DNA of 64,000 nucleotides, taken from NCBI RefSeq assembly GCF_029257255.1, contig NZ_JARICI010000003.1, forward strand, positions 1 to 64,000. Reading direction: 5' to 3'. The position numbers were made by a program, and so were the translations under genes. The notes beneath the pieces are model-generated. The model did no database searches. It had not been told where the DNA came from and worked only from the letters and a program-made list of their open reading frames with translations. This DNA is from Sporosarcina sp. Its GTDB lineage: Bacteria > Bacillota > Bacilli > Bacillales_A > Planococcaceae. Positions 25,496 through 35,225 of this stretch are shown one piece after another; positions within the stretch are counted from its first letter, which is position 1, and each line of letters starts with the position of its first letter.

Positions 25496-28400
25496 CTGAG
25501 TACTTTAGCATATATAGCGGGAACATTGATAGCACCAAACTTTGCGGGTTATCTGTTATCAAGGGGACTAACGGATAGAGAAGAAAAGAAATTAATTAAA
25601 GAAATAGTAGATATAGTTACTGAATTTAATCGGAATTTTGATGATACTGAGGTTGATAGTAATTATTTTGTAGATTATTTAGAACAGAATAAGATTAGTG
25701 ACACAATAATACAAAGAGTATTTAATGTTTACAAAACTTCAAAGGAAGATTACGAAGTAATATCCAAGAAATTAGCTCTAGAAGCCGTCGAGTTTGTAAA
25801 TATTAAGAAAGATAAGTTTGAGCATACGCCCATCAAGAACCTAAGTGATTTTGAAGATTACTTCTCTGAGTTGTTTAAAATACTAGTTGATTTTCGAGAA
25901 TCGTTATTGAGTATTAAAGAAAAGGCGATTTTATCAATCGTTGATGAGTCAATTGGAAAATCAGAAGGTAATATTATCAAAACTATTGAGGAAAAGCTAC
26001 GTGAGGATTATTTGTTAGATAGATATAAAAAATATGAGTCAGATGAGCTTATCAAGCCTAGGATAGAGGAATTGAATCAGGAATATAAATCATTGTTTTT
26101 TCCGCTGGACAATGAATTTATTAATAGAAACGAATTTTCTCTATGTAGAAATGCAATAGATTCAGGGAACTCTTTGATAATACATGGAAAGGCTGGAAGA
26201 GGGAAAAGTGGATGTACAGTAGATATTATTAATTATTGTGAACTACAATCCATACCGTATTTGGCAATTAAATTAGATAAAAGGATTCCGAGTATGAATG
26301 CAGAGAAGTGGGGGGAAGATTTAGGATTACCTGAATCGATTGTTCATTGTATTCACAGTGTTTCTGAAAATGAAAGAGCAGTAATTATTTTGGATCAGTT
26401 GGATGCGCTACGATGGACACTTGCACATTCTAGAGAAGCTTTATTGGTATGCACTCAAATAATAAATCAAGTAGAGAGATTGAATATAGGAAGAAAAAAT
26501 AAAATAACCATCGTATTTGTTTGTCGAACCTATGACTTGGAAAATGATAATAATATTAGATCATTATTTAAAAAAGACGATCCAAAAGAGGAAATTGTTC
26601 AATGGAATAAGGTTCAGGTTAATGAATTAGATGAGGAATTTGTTAAGGGCTTTGTTGGGAAGCGTTATGAGCAACTTACAAGTAAACTGAAAGATGTACT
26701 AAGAATTCCGAGTAATTTATATATATGGGAACAGTTAGATTCGAATAAAGAATATGCGGAATGTTCTACCGCAAGTCATTTGGTATCTGAATGGTGGTGG
26801 CAGTTGTCCCAAAAAAGTACTGAATTAGGGTTGGGAGAAGATAATCTAAATCAATTAAAAGAAAAAATGGTAACTTTCTTGGAAAGGTCAGGAAGAATAT
26901 TTATACCTAAAATGATATTAAATGAAAATAAATCAACATTAGAATTTTTATCTTCAAATGCTTTCTTAATAATTCAAGATAATAAAGTTTCTTTTGCTCA
27001 TCAATCAATATTAGACTATTTTTTAGCTGAAAAAATGCTTAAGAGATATTATGACGGTGAAGATATTGTAGATATTATTGGAACTAAAGAAAAACAAACC
27101 CCCGGAAAAAGATATCAAGTGCAAATGTTTATGCAAAATTTATTTGAGTTTGACAGCCAGGATTTTATTAATGCAGGACAGGAAATGTTTGAAGCAAAGA
27201 ATATCAGGTATTTTGTTAAATTTGTTTTCCTTGAGGTATTAAACCAAATAGATAAACCCAATCAGGTTATACAAAATTTCATTGTAAATAACTGTGAAAA
27301 TGAAATTTACAGTAATCATATTATAAATAACGTTATATTTTCGAGAGCTGAGTATATTAGGATTCTTAGGCAATATGGAATATTAGATAAATGGTTTAGT
27401 ATCCCACCAAAAAAAGTTATTGTTTTAAACTTGCTTGCTAGCATAAGCCCAAATTATGAGACTGATGATATTGCATTCATTGAAAAGTATGCATTTAGGT
27501 CACAGGATGATGATCATAAACTTTCTAGATGTTTTTTGCATGATATTAATCAAGATACAGATGAGCTATTTGAATTGCGAATGAAATTTTATCAGAGGTA
27601 TCCTCATTTGGCAGATACGTATTTTGATTTCAAATCAATGCTTGAAAACTGTGAATTAAGGACATTAAAGTTATTTGCGTTTTTCTTGGAAAATAAAATT
27701 AATAGTAAAGGGAGTCAAATTTATAAATATGAAGAAGAATTTTTGAATGAAGACTCTGAAATTCTAATAAATAATGGTGAAGAAGTTTTAAATTTATTAT
27801 TGCCATATGTTCCGGGGAAAAGTGAGGGGAGCTTGCAGTATAGCGATTGGTCTGGGAGAAATATTCATAAAAGAGGCCTTGAAAGGGCTTGTATTCAAAT
27901 TATAAAGAAAGCAAATGCAGCAATAATAGTCCGAAAGCCAGAGATGTTTTTTGAACGATATATAGAATTCATGGGTAATGGTAATGAAATATATAACGAA
28001 ATTATATTAGATGGATTATATAGATTACCAGAGAGATATAGTGATGACGTAATAACTTATTTATGTAGTGATTTTAATAGCAACATATTCGATAAGACAG
28101 GTGGTATTGGTGATGAATTATTTCTTGTCAAACGAATATTAGGAAAACATTCAAAATGTTGTAGTGAGAATACTTTTAATACATTGGAAGAACGAGTTTT
28201 AAGTTATCTATCACCACAAGCTAAGGATATATATCAAGGTAGAGTTAATTATAATAGAGAAAAAAACGGCAATAAAGTTTATTGGAGTTTTTGGGGTGAT
28301 TTTCAAAAAGAGATTCTAGAAGTTCTCCCTTATAATCGATTGAGTGTTCAAGCAAAAGATCTAATACGTACTTTAATACGTAAATTCCCTAAAGGGACAA

Positions 28401-29884
28401 CTTTATATAAATATTCAGAGGGACATGGTGGATGGGCAAGTTCACCCGTTGCGGGGAAAAAATTAAATAACAAAAAGTGGCTAGAGATTTTAACTAAATC
28501 AAAAATTAATCGTAAAAGTCATTATCGGTGGAAAGAGGTTCCAGGAGGTTTCATTGAGAATTCTATTGAGCAGTTTGCAATAAGCTTTACCAGTGCTGTC
28601 TCGGAAGAACCTGAAAGAATGATAAATCTAGTTCTTTCATATAAGGATAAAGTTTTGGATGTATACGTCGACTCATTATTTAGTGGGGTTGCTTATAGTA
28701 AGTCTTTGGATAATGTGCCAGTAGAGTTATTAGAAACGATGATTTGGACATATCCATATGATTATACGTCATATCGGGCAAACTACATTTGCTCGCTTAT
28801 TCAAAACAGGAAAAACGTGAAGTGGTCTCAAAAGGTATTTGATATCCTTAAGGATATTGCGATTAATCATAAAGACCCGCAAATCGGTAAACCAAATGTA
28901 ACTAATAATGAGGATAAAGAAATGCGTAGCTTTGATATGCTACAAAGTAATGCAATAAACTGTGTAAGGGGGAACGCAGCTCAAGCAATAGCTCAGCTTA
29001 TATGGAACGACAGTTCTTTGTTTGAACAGTTTAAAGATACAATTGAAAAGTTGGCATTGGATGAAAACCCTGCAGTAAAATTAGCGAGTCTGTTTGCATT
29101 AAGTCCTTCGTATAACATTGAAAGAGATTGGGCTTCAGAAATAATTTTAACCCAATTTGAGCAAGATTACAGACTAGCAGGCTTCCATGGTACAAAAAAT
29201 ATGTTCTTTTTGCTGTATCCAAAATATCGTGAACGAGTATTAAAAGTTATTAAAAAATGTTACGATTCCGATGACAAAGAACTAGTTAAAATAGGAGCAT
29301 ATTGTCTATCGGAGATGTATATTTTAAAAAAGGAATTTTCCGATGTAATTATTAGTGTGGATATAATGAGTAGATCACAAGCAGAAGCAGTTCTCTACAT
29401 GACTATTAATTATTTCAAGTTTGATGAATATAATAAATTAGCAAAGGAAATAATATGTAAGTTCAATGCAAGTACATTAGATCTGGAGTTCCCAATTTCA
29501 AGATTATTTTATGATAATCTTATTGATTTAGAGAGAGACAAAGATTTTTTAATCGAAATAATGAGCTCCGGCTTAAGCCGGAGAACAGTGCATGCTTTTG
29601 TTCGTTATCTTGAAGAAGAATCAAAATCAGTTGTTGATTATAAAGATATTATTCTTTCGATGAGCAATCATTTAATAAAAAATAGATGCAATACAGATGA
29701 AGGTATTTGGGGAGTGGAAGATGAAATTTCTAAGTTGATAATTGGATTATATGATGAATCTTCTGATTCACCGCTACCTGAAATAAAAAGTATTGCGAAT
29801 GAATGTCTTGATATATGGGATTTAATGTTTGAAAAACAAATTGGGCCAATTAGATCTTTGAGCCAAAAACTGATGGAAAGGTGA
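25496..29884 (+). CDS. large STAND (NACHT-like) NTPase
   Basis: About 1,462 aa. The best SD (AGGAGG, 25482-25487) lies 8 bp before an in-frame CTG at 25496, so I place the start there; the first ATG/GTG/TTG-type codon in frame is TTG 25526, 38 bp from the SD. N-terminal 210 residues: a short hydrophobic start (STLAYIAGTLIAPNFAGYLL) then charged helices. NTPase: Walker A HGKAGRGKS near residue 230, Walker B VIILDQLDALRW near 297, and a sensor-like FVCRTYDLE. A winged-helix-like VSFAHQSILDYFLAEKML follows near 500. The remaining 950 residues are helical, of HEAT/TPR-like character. This layout (N-terminal effector, STAND core, long sensor) is that of anti-phage NTPases such as Avs. No named subtype can be assigned. 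Confidence 0.75.
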   Translation: MSTLAYIAGTLIAPNFAGYLLSRGLTDREEKKLIKEIVDIVTEFNRNFDDTEVDSNYFVDYLEQNKISDTIIQRVFNVYKTSKEDYEVISKKLALEAVEFVNIKKDKFEHTPIKNLSDFEDYFSELFKILVDFRESLLSIKEKAILSIVDESIGKSEGNIIKTIEEKLREDYLLDRYKKYESDELIKPRIEELNQEYKSLFFPLDNEFINRNEFSLCRNAIDSGNSLIIHGKAGRGKSGCTVDIINYCELQSIPYLAIKLDKRIPSMNAEKWGEDLGLPESIVHCIHSVSENERAVIILDQLDALRWTLAHSREALLVCTQIINQVERLNIGRKNKITIVFVCRTYDLENDNNIRSLFKKDDPKEEIVQWNKVQVNELDEEFVKGFVGKRYEQLTSKLKDVLRIPSNLYIWEQLDSNKEYAECSTASHLVSEWWWQLSQKSTELGLGEDNLNQLKEKMVTFLERSGRIFIPKMILNENKSTLEFLSSNAFLIIQDNKVSFAHQSILDYFLAEKMLKRYYDGEDIVDIIGTKEKQTPGKRYQVQMFMQNLFEFDSQDFINAGQEMFEAKNIRYFVKFVFLEVLNQIDKPNQVIQNFIVNNCENEIYSNHIINNVIFSRAEYIRILRQYGILDKWFSIPPKKVIVLNLLASISPNYETDDIAFIEKYAFRSQDDDHKLSRCFLHDINQDTDELFELRMKFYQRYPHLADTYFDFKSMLENCELRTLKLFAFFLENKINSKGSQIYKYEEEFLNEDSEILINNGEEVLNLLLPYVPGKSEGSLQYSDWSGRNIHKRGLERACIQIIKKANAAIIVRKPEMFFERYIEFMGNGNEIYNEIILDGLYRLPERYSDDVITYLCSDFNSNIFDKTGGIGDELFLVKRILGKHSKCCSENTFNTLEERVLSYLSPQAKDIYQGRVNYNREKNGNKVYWSFWGDFQKEILEVLPYNRLSVQAKDLIRTLIRKFPKGTTLYKYSEGHGGWASSPVAGKKLNNKKWLEILTKSKINRKSHYRWKEVPGGFIENSIEQFAISFTSAVSEEPERMINLVLSYKDKVLDVYVDSLFSGVAYSKSLDNVPVELLETMIWTYPYDYTSYRANYICSLIQNRKNVKWSQKVFDILKDIAINHKDPQIGKPNVTNNEDKEMRSFDMLQSNAINCVRGNAAQAIAQLIWNDSSLFEQFKDTIEKLALDENPAVKLASLFALSPSYNIERDWASEIILTQFEQDYRLAGFHGTKNMFFLLYPKYRERVLKVIKKCYDSDDKELVKIGAYCLSEMYILKKEFSDVIISVDIMSRSQAEAVLYMTINYFKFDEYNKLAKEIICKFNASTLDLEFPISRLFYDNLIDLERDKDFLIEIMSSGLSRRTVHAFVRYLEEESKSVVDYKDIILSMSNHLIKNRCNTDEGIWGVEDEISKLIIGLYDESSDSPLPEIKSIANECLDIWDLMFEKQIGPIRSLSQKLMER

Positions 29885-30254
29885 GAAGTGTTTATCTGAC
29901 TTCTATACAAAGCATTATTGCAATTAAAGCTCCATAAGTTTCAGCTCTTCTTTGTAGTACAGCATATTTGGACAGTTGTTTAAAAATTGAGCCAACTAAC
30001 TGATGAAAAAGTGTATAACTACATTTGAAATTAGAGTAAACCTACCAACACCTATGTATTTCCACATACACTCTTCGCATGTAGTGTGGAAACAATCTTA
30101 ATACGATACAAAGAAAATGCTAACAATTTGCTAACGCAATCCCATAAAAGGCGGTAACCCCCCGTTAAAGATGTTACAGTAAGTAATATCCAAAACGTTG
30201 ATTTACCGCACTTTTTGCACCTCTTGTTAACGATGTTACACACTTTCAACTCAC
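29885..30254 (+). other. right end of segment 2, no gene
   Basis: About 370 bp. It holds an inverted repeat TTTCCACATACACT / AGTGTGGAAA (30059-30092), the paired TGCTAAC motifs (30118-30135) and the run into att copy 2. This is attachment-site DNA rather than coding sequence. Confidence 0.5.
30118..30135 (+). repeat. putative integrase arm sites, right
   Basis: TGCTAACAATTTGCTAAC gives two TGCTAAC motifs 11 bp apart. The same pair with the same spacing lies beside att core 1, which supports binding by the segment 2 integrase. Confidence 0.5.
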
Positions 30255-30270
30255 GGGCGGCATGATGTAA
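30255..30270 (+). repeat. att core copy 2
   Basis: GGGCGGCATGATGTAA, identical to the last 16 bp of groEL, in non-coding DNA. Right end of segment 2 and left end of segment 3. Confidence 0.8.
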
Positions 30271-30324
30271 TCACCCTTTAATCCTTTTTTTGAAAGGGTG
30301 GAGTGAGTATTATCTATAGCAACG

Positions 30325-30370
30325 AAAAGGTCTCTCATCGATTCTTAGGAATTGGTGGGAGGCCTTTTTG
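30325..30370 (+). terminator. terminator beside att copy 2
   Basis: AAAAGGTCTCTCATC... pairs with GGTGGGAGGCCTTTTT. It closely resembles the hairpin at 32631-32664, which lies at the same distance class from att copy 3. Both may be copies of the original groEL downstream terminator. Confidence 0.65.
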
Positions 30371-30498
30371 TGTTTGTACTCTATTACTTTGAGGCGGAAA
30401 CCGATGAATACCGCTTCTTACGTCGAGCGATGGTCCAGGATTTCACCTGTACGCTCATCACGCAGGAAGTCTCTGAACCTAAATATCCATTCAACTAA
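30370..30498 (+). pseudogene. short gene remnant, unknown
   Basis: Frame VLYYFEAETDEYRFLRRAMV...EPKYPFN ends at 30498. No SD is present and it starts inside a terminator, so it is probably the tail of a lost gene. Not recognised. Confidence 0.35.
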
Positions 30499-30727
30499 AT
30501 GAGTACAGTATAATAATTCGAAAATATAACTAAGCAGTACGACTATAAATTACTTGGTACACACTACAATGCATAGTTTATATAAAGTTTTAAATAAACA
30601 AAAAATTATGTGGATATTAAATCTATTCCAATATATGTATGATATACTAATCTTGAGTTTACTGAATTATTTATCTTCAGTTGTGGTGTCCCTTTATCTG
30701 ATTGCATTTAAAAGAAAGAGGAGGAGG

Positions 30728-32269
30728 ATGGGAGTGTATTTACAAGATATTTTACCGAAGATGACAAAGATGTATTTGGGGAGAACGGTGGATAGTTTCT
30801 TAAAAGATGTTCGTATGGAGACAGAGGAAGAAATGCGTGAAGTAATCTTAAAGAATATTGATGAGTTCCAGAACAAAGAGCGCGTGAAAAGTTATTTGGA
30901 TTTCAGTAGAGAAGCTCGTGATTTAGCATTATTGAATGAATTGATTTTAATGGCCTTGATGGAAAAGGAAGGATATCTATTGGCTGAGGCCAATCTATAT
31001 AAAGAAGTCGAGGATATGGAAAAAGCCATTTTAAAACAAAGTCAAGATGATAACTACATGAATCGATTTATCCCTCAAGATGTTAGTAGAATCTACAGTG
31101 CTGTTCTAGATGAAGCATGGAAAAAGGACGAGTCTTTGAATGAACATGAGATTAATATATTAAATGTTCTAAGACGAGAGTTGGATTTAACTATACGTGA
31201 TCATTATTTATTAGAGAGTAAAATCGGAAGATTCCCACAGAAAAACAACGTTTTACATACACACCAGCAAATCAGTAGATCATTAATTAATTTGCAAACC
31301 CGGGGCCTAATATTAAGGTTCAAAGATGATGCATCATATTATATTATTCCTAAAGATATTGCTCGTGTCTTGCGTTATGAAATGGGTGGAGAACTAAGGA
31401 ATGAAGTATATGAAACACTTTTGAATGATTTAAGTGTTACCCAACTAAGAGAGATTCTGCAGCATTTAGACTTTAACGTGAGTGGAGTTAAAGAAAGTGT
31501 GATTGCAAGAATCCTTGAACATAATATCTTACCTTCTACTGCATTGAAAGTTTTTGGTACCAAGGAGTTGTCGGATATTCTAAGAAAGTTAGAAGGGGCA
31601 AGAGTCAGTGGTACTAAAAAAGAGAAAATCCAAAACATCATAGATTATTATGAAATGTTATCTTCCCCAACATCATCCGACCCAACAGATGACAGGTCAA
31701 GGCTCTTTGACTTCTACGAGGAGTTGGCTGCAAGAGATTATAAAACACTTCGTGTAAACAAAGTGATAGATAAAGATATAGAGGTGGATAATTACTTTGA
31801 AGAAGCGACGCGTTATATTTTTGAACGTAAGTTTGGAATGAATGTTTTAGCGATGGAAGGAACAAGGCATGCAGATGGGAAATTACAATTTAGTAAGCAA
31901 GAAGTAGTTTTATGGGACAACAAGAGTACAGAAGGAGCCTATCAATTCCCTGAGAACCACTTCAACCAGTTTTTAAGATATATTCGTTCGGAAAAGATGC
32001 GCGTAACATTATTTTTAATTATTGTGCAAGATTATACGAAAGAGGCAGTAGCTCAAGCTCAGAAATTAAAAGCTTTTTCTGAGGAAGATACAGACATTGC
32101 GTTAATTAAAGCTACTGATTTAAAATATGTTGCTGATCACTGGCAAGAATTTTCGGATCAGAAGCAACCGGCATTTAGCTTGCAAGTATTTAATATGACA
32201 GGTGAGTTAACTAGGAACATGTTGTTGAGTCGGATGGAATGGGCACTAAAAGGGGTGTTGAAAGTGTAA
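30728..32269 (+). CDS. SAP-domain nuclease with FokI-like catalytic domain
   Basis: 513 aa from ATG 30728 (GTG 30734, six bases on, has slightly better spacing to GAGGAGGAGG; an upstream frame from 30554 lacks an SD). Residues 1-135 are helical. A winged-helix-like region lies at about 140-215, and two SAP-type helix-extension-helix units at about 230-264 (LSVTQLREILQHL) and 276-308 (TKELSDILRKLEGARVSG). The C-terminal PD-(D/E)XK domain has ADG (D383), then VVLWDNKSTEGAYQFP with D397 and K399. FokI has the same pattern (PDG, then VDTKAYSGGYNLP). The order DNA-binding then cleavage also matches FokI. No methyltransferase lies in this segment. Candidate restriction-type defence nuclease. Confidence 0.75.
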   Translation: MGVYLQDILPKMTKMYLGRTVDSFLKDVRMETEEEMREVILKNIDEFQNKERVKSYLDFSREARDLALLNELILMALMEKEGYLLAEANLYKEVEDMEKAILKQSQDDNYMNRFIPQDVSRIYSAVLDEAWKKDESLNEHEINILNVLRRELDLTIRDHYLLESKIGRFPQKNNVLHTHQQISRSLINLQTRGLILRFKDDASYYIIPKDIARVLRYEMGGELRNEVYETLLNDLSVTQLREILQHLDFNVSGVKESVIARILEHNILPSTALKVFGTKELSDILRKLEGARVSGTKKEKIQNIIDYYEMLSSPTSSDPTDDRSRLFDFYEELAARDYKTLRVNKVIDKDIEVDNYFEEATRYIFERKFGMNVLAMEGTRHADGKLQFSKQEVVLWDNKSTEGAYQFPENHFNQFLRYIRSEKMRVTLFLIIVQDYTKEAVAQAQKLKAFSEEDTDIALIKATDLKYVADHWQEFSDQKQPAFSLQVFNMTGELTRNMLLSRMEWALKGVLKV

Positions 32270-32508
32270 TTGGTGTAAGATGCTTCAATCAATTCAGTTT
32301 ATAGAATGAAAAATTGGAATAACTATGGTGCTTGGCACTTATATACTTATGAAATTTCAAATGTTTATGTTTGTTTCGGTTGATGTGATTGTTTGAGTGC
32401 CTGGCACCTTTATTGAATTCAATTGTTTTTTCAGTCCTAAAGATATAACGTTGTCATAGCAATGGTTTGGAAAAGTTGTATAACTATATGATGTAACCGC
32501 TTGAATGA
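32270..32508 (+). other. intergenic before att copy 3
   Basis: No gene. TGCTTGGCACTTATA and GTGCCTGGCACCTTTA lie about 60 bp apart, and ATATGATGTAACCGC precedes the core with CCGCTTGAATGAGCGG as a small palindrome that overlaps it. Confidence 0.35.
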
Positions 32509-32522
32509 GCGGCATGATGTAA
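32509..32522 (+). repeat. att core copy 3 (right end of block)
   Basis: GCGGCATGATGTAA, identical to the groEL end. Nothing element-like follows, so this is taken as the outer right boundary of the inserted block. Confidence 0.75.
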
Positions 32523-32630
32523 GAAATTCTCAAAACCCTTGTATTACGTAAGGTAGAGGATAGAACATCAAGCAAGGCTATTTATTTTTCATAAGCACCA
32601 TGAAATCATTTTTAATTAAGAAGGTCTTTC

Positions 32631-32664
32631 ATCAATTCATTGAATTGGCGAAAGACCTTTTTTC
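32631..32664 (+). terminator. probable original groEL terminator
   Basis: Strong hairpin AAGGTCTTTC / GAAAGACCTT with internal CAATTC/GAATTG pairing and a T-run, about 110 bp after att copy 3. In an empty chromosome it would lie just behind groEL. Confidence 0.85.
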
Positions 32665-32952
32665 TAATCGGCTTGTTATATGTCATGCGGATACTTCAAG
32701 AACTTCTCTCCAATGCGAAAAAAGTTAAGTTGAAATCGTGGTATCAATTGTAGATTTTGGGGAATTATATAAACGGATGTGAAGTACCTCTTATGCCTTA
32801 TTTTAGAGCCACAGTGCTTCTTTGCAATTTCATAATTCGGAATTTATGAACATTGTTAGTTAGAGGTTCAATGCTTTGAATTCGAAATATTATTGGAGTA
32901 CGATAATATTTGTAAGACGGTGTTTACAGAAAAAAAGAATGGAGTGTTTTAC

Positions 32953-34110
32953 ATGACAAACAAGCAAAGTTCATTTCACATGCCATCTGTAAATTTATTC
33001 GGTCAAGGATCTGTAAATGAAGTAGGAACAAGATTAGCTGGCCTAGGTGCCAAGAAAACATTATTAGTAACAGATGCAGGATTACATGGTTTAGGAATTT
33101 CAGAAAGTATTGCAAATATAATTCGCGAAGCTGGCGTGGAAGTTGCGATTTTCCCAAAAGCAGAACCGAACCCTACGGATAAAAACGTAGAAGAAGGACT
33201 CAAAGCTTATAAAGCTGAGAATTGCGACAGTGTTGTTACACTTGGTGGCGGCAGCTCGCACGACGCAGGTAAAGGTATTGGAATCGTCGCTGCAAATGGC
33301 GGCAGAATCCATGATTATGAAGGTGTAGATGTATCTGAAAAACCAATGGTACCTTTAATTGCGATTAATACAACTGCCGGTACTGGTAGTGAAGTAACCA
33401 AATTCACGATTATTACTGATACTGCACGTAAAGTCAAAATGGCGATTGTAGATAAACATGTTACACCGACATTATCTATCAATGACCCGGAATTAATGAT
33501 TGGTATGCCACCTGCATTAACAGCAGCAACAGGCTTAGATGCGTTGACTCATGCCGTAGAAGCATATGTTTCTACAGCAGCAACACCAATTACAGACGCT
33601 CTTGCGATCCAAGCCATTAAAATCATTCCAAAATATTTACCAAAAGCGGTTGCGAATGGACAAGACATTGAAGCCCGCGAACAAATGGTTTATGCACAAT
33701 CATTAGCAGGAATGGCATTTAACAATGCTTCGCTTGGATACGTACATGCGATTGCCCATCAATTCGGTGGATTCTATAACTACCCACATGGTGTATGTAA
33801 TGCGATCTTACTACCACATGTATGTAAGTTCAACTTGATTTCAAGAGAAGAACGCTTTGCAGACATTGCAGCGGCTTTAGGTGAAAACGTCGATGGATTA
33901 AGTACTCGTGAAGCAGCTGAAAAAGGAATTGCAAAAATCGAGCAAATGGCTAAAGATTTAGGCATTCCTAGCGGTTTCGCAGAGCTGGGTGCTAAAGAAG
34001 AAGACATTGAAACATTGGCTACAAACGCGATGAAAGATGCCACTGCAGCAACTAACCCACGTAAGCCTAAATTACAAGAAGTAATGGAAATAATTAAAAA
34101 CGCTATGTGA
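32953..34110 (+). CDS. iron-containing alcohol dehydrogenase
   Basis: 385-aa group III (Fe-dependent) alcohol dehydrogenase related to Zymomonas AdhB/E. coli YiaY. NAD-binding GGGSSHDAGKGIG is near residue 95. The metal ligands are visible in GLDALTHAVEAY (D, H) and GYVHAIAHQFGGFYNYPHG (two H). Start ATG 32953 follows GGAGTG; an upstream extension to 32893 has no SD. It interconverts alcohols and aldehydes with NAD(H). Single gene with its own terminator, first core gene right of the accessory block. Confidence 0.92.
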   Translation: MTNKQSSFHMPSVNLFGQGSVNEVGTRLAGLGAKKTLLVTDAGLHGLGISESIANIIREAGVEVAIFPKAEPNPTDKNVEEGLKAYKAENCDSVVTLGGGSSHDAGKGIGIVAANGGRIHDYEGVDVSEKPMVPLIAINTTAGTGSEVTKFTIITDTARKVKMAIVDKHVTPTLSINDPELMIGMPPALTAATGLDALTHAVEAYVSTAATPITDALAIQAIKIIPKYLPKAVANGQDIEAREQMVYAQSLAGMAFNNASLGYVHAIAHQFGGFYNYPHGVCNAILLPHVCKFNLISREERFADIAAALGENVDGLSTREAAEKGIAKIEQMAKDLGIPSGFAELGAKEEDIETLATNAMKDATAATNPRKPKLQEVMEIIKNAM

Positions 34111-34151
34111 TTTGTAACAATCATTAGTGGGAAACGAACCAAAAATAAATA

Positions 34152-34197
34152 AAGCACTCGGGATATTGCGTACGCAATATCCCGAGTGCTTTTTTAA
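34152..34197 (+). terminator. ADH gene terminator
   Basis: Perfect hairpin GCACTCGGGATATTGC / GCAATATCCCGAGTGC followed by TTTTTT. Confidence 0.93.
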
Positions 34198-34292
34198 AAA
34201 ATGCATAAAGTTTTGCTAATGAGAGGAGTGGTATACTAGCAAATAGCTAATTACATGCAGCTGATTAAAAAGATGGTTAGGAGATAAAAGGT

Positions 34293-35225
34293 ATGACATA
34301 CGCATTAGAAATAAAAGATCTAAAAAAAGTATATATGGGCGGTGTCAAGGCTTTGCGTGGCATCGATTTGAAAGTGGAAGAAGGAGACTTCTACGCTCTC
34401 TTGGGTCCTAACGGTGCCGGCAAATCTACGACTATCGGGATTGTGACATCCCTCGTCAATAAGACATCAGGAAAAGTTAATGTCTTCGGCTATGATATGG
34501 ACACACACTTAATGCAGGTCAAGCTGCAGATCGGTCTGGTACCTCAAGAGTTCAACTTTAGTCCTTTTGAAACGGTCCAGCAGATTGTGTTGAACCAGGC
34601 GGGTTATTATGGCGTGCCAAGGAAAGAGGCATTAAAGCGCAGCGAAAAGTACTTGAAGCAGTCTGATTTATGGGAGAAAAGAAATGTTCAGGCACGGATG
34701 CTTTCTGGAGGGATGAAACGCCGACTGATGATCTCTCGCGCCTTGATGCATGAACCGCGTCTACTCATTCTTGATGAGCCGACGGCCGGTGTGGACATTG
34801 AATTGAGACGAGAAATGTGGACGTTTTTGAAAGAGTTGAATGCAAATGGCACGACGATTATTCTGACAACACATTACTTGGAAGAAGCGGAGATGTTGTG
34901 TCGCAACATTGGAATCATTCAAAATGGGCAGCTGATTGAAGATACCAGTATGAAATCATTGCTGGCTAAGCTCCAATTTGAAACAATTATTTTAGATATC
35001 GAAGCTTCAGGACGGGTGCCGGTGATCAAAGGCTATAAAAGTGAACTCACGGACGAAGGAACCCTTTCTGTGGAGGTAGCGCGTGATCAAGGGATCAACG
35101 AAGTATTTAACCAATTGACAGAACAAGGAATTAAAGTATTGTCCATGCGCAACAAGTCCAATCGATTAGAAGAGTTATTTTTAAAACTTACAGAAGAAAC
35201 GGCAGTGGGGGATGTACATGTTTAA
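34293..35225 (+). CDS. ABC-2 exporter ATP-binding protein
   Basis: 310-aa ATPase of an ABC-2 type exporter. Walker A GPNGAGKSTT is near residue 43, Q-loop LVPQEFNF, signature LSGGMKRRLMISRAL, Walker B LLILDEPTAGVD and the H-switch TTHYLEEAE. A C-terminal extension of about 80 aa follows. The permease gene starts inside its last 14 bp. YadG/YadH-like pairs export drugs or lipids; the substrate here is unknown. Confidence 0.9.
   Translation: MTYALEIKDLKKVYMGGVKALRGIDLKVEEGDFYALLGPNGAGKSTTIGIVTSLVNKTSGKVNVFGYDMDTHLMQVKLQIGLVPQEFNFSPFETVQQIVLNQAGYYGVPRKEALKRSEKYLKQSDLWEKRNVQARMLSGGMKRRLMISRALMHEPRLLILDEPTAGVDIELRREMWTFLKELNANGTTIILTTHYLEEAEMLCRNIGIIQNGQLIEDTSMKSLLAKLQFETIILDIEASGRVPVIKGYKSELTDEGTLSVEVARDQGINEVFNQLTEQGIKVLSMRNKSNRLEELFLKLTEETAVGDVHV

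Larger units (their letters stand above)
22094..30270 (+). mobile_element. groEL-3' integrated element, segment 2
   Basis: About 8.2 kb between att copies 1 and 2. An integrase lies 82 bp from the left core and points towards it. Two TGCTAAC motifs (22148, 22159) lie between core and integrase, and the same motif appears twice near the right core (30118-30135), as expected for integrase arm sites. Cargo is a zeta-like toxin pair and a large STAND NTPase, separated by a scar of an older element (truncated integrase fused to truncated YgjP). Confidence 0.75.
30271..32522 (+). mobile_element. groEL-3' segment 3 (no integrase)
   Basis: About 2.25 kb between att copies 2 and 3. Only one intact gene, a nuclease, plus a gene remnant. 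No integrase is present, so it may be a reduced element that relies on a neighbour's recombinase. Confidence 0.6.

Noticed and set aside
30554-30727. Hydrophobic N-terminal extension of the SAP nuclease
   Set aside because: No SD at 30554, while a GAGGAGGAGG site lies directly before ATG 30728. The extension looks like translated spacer.
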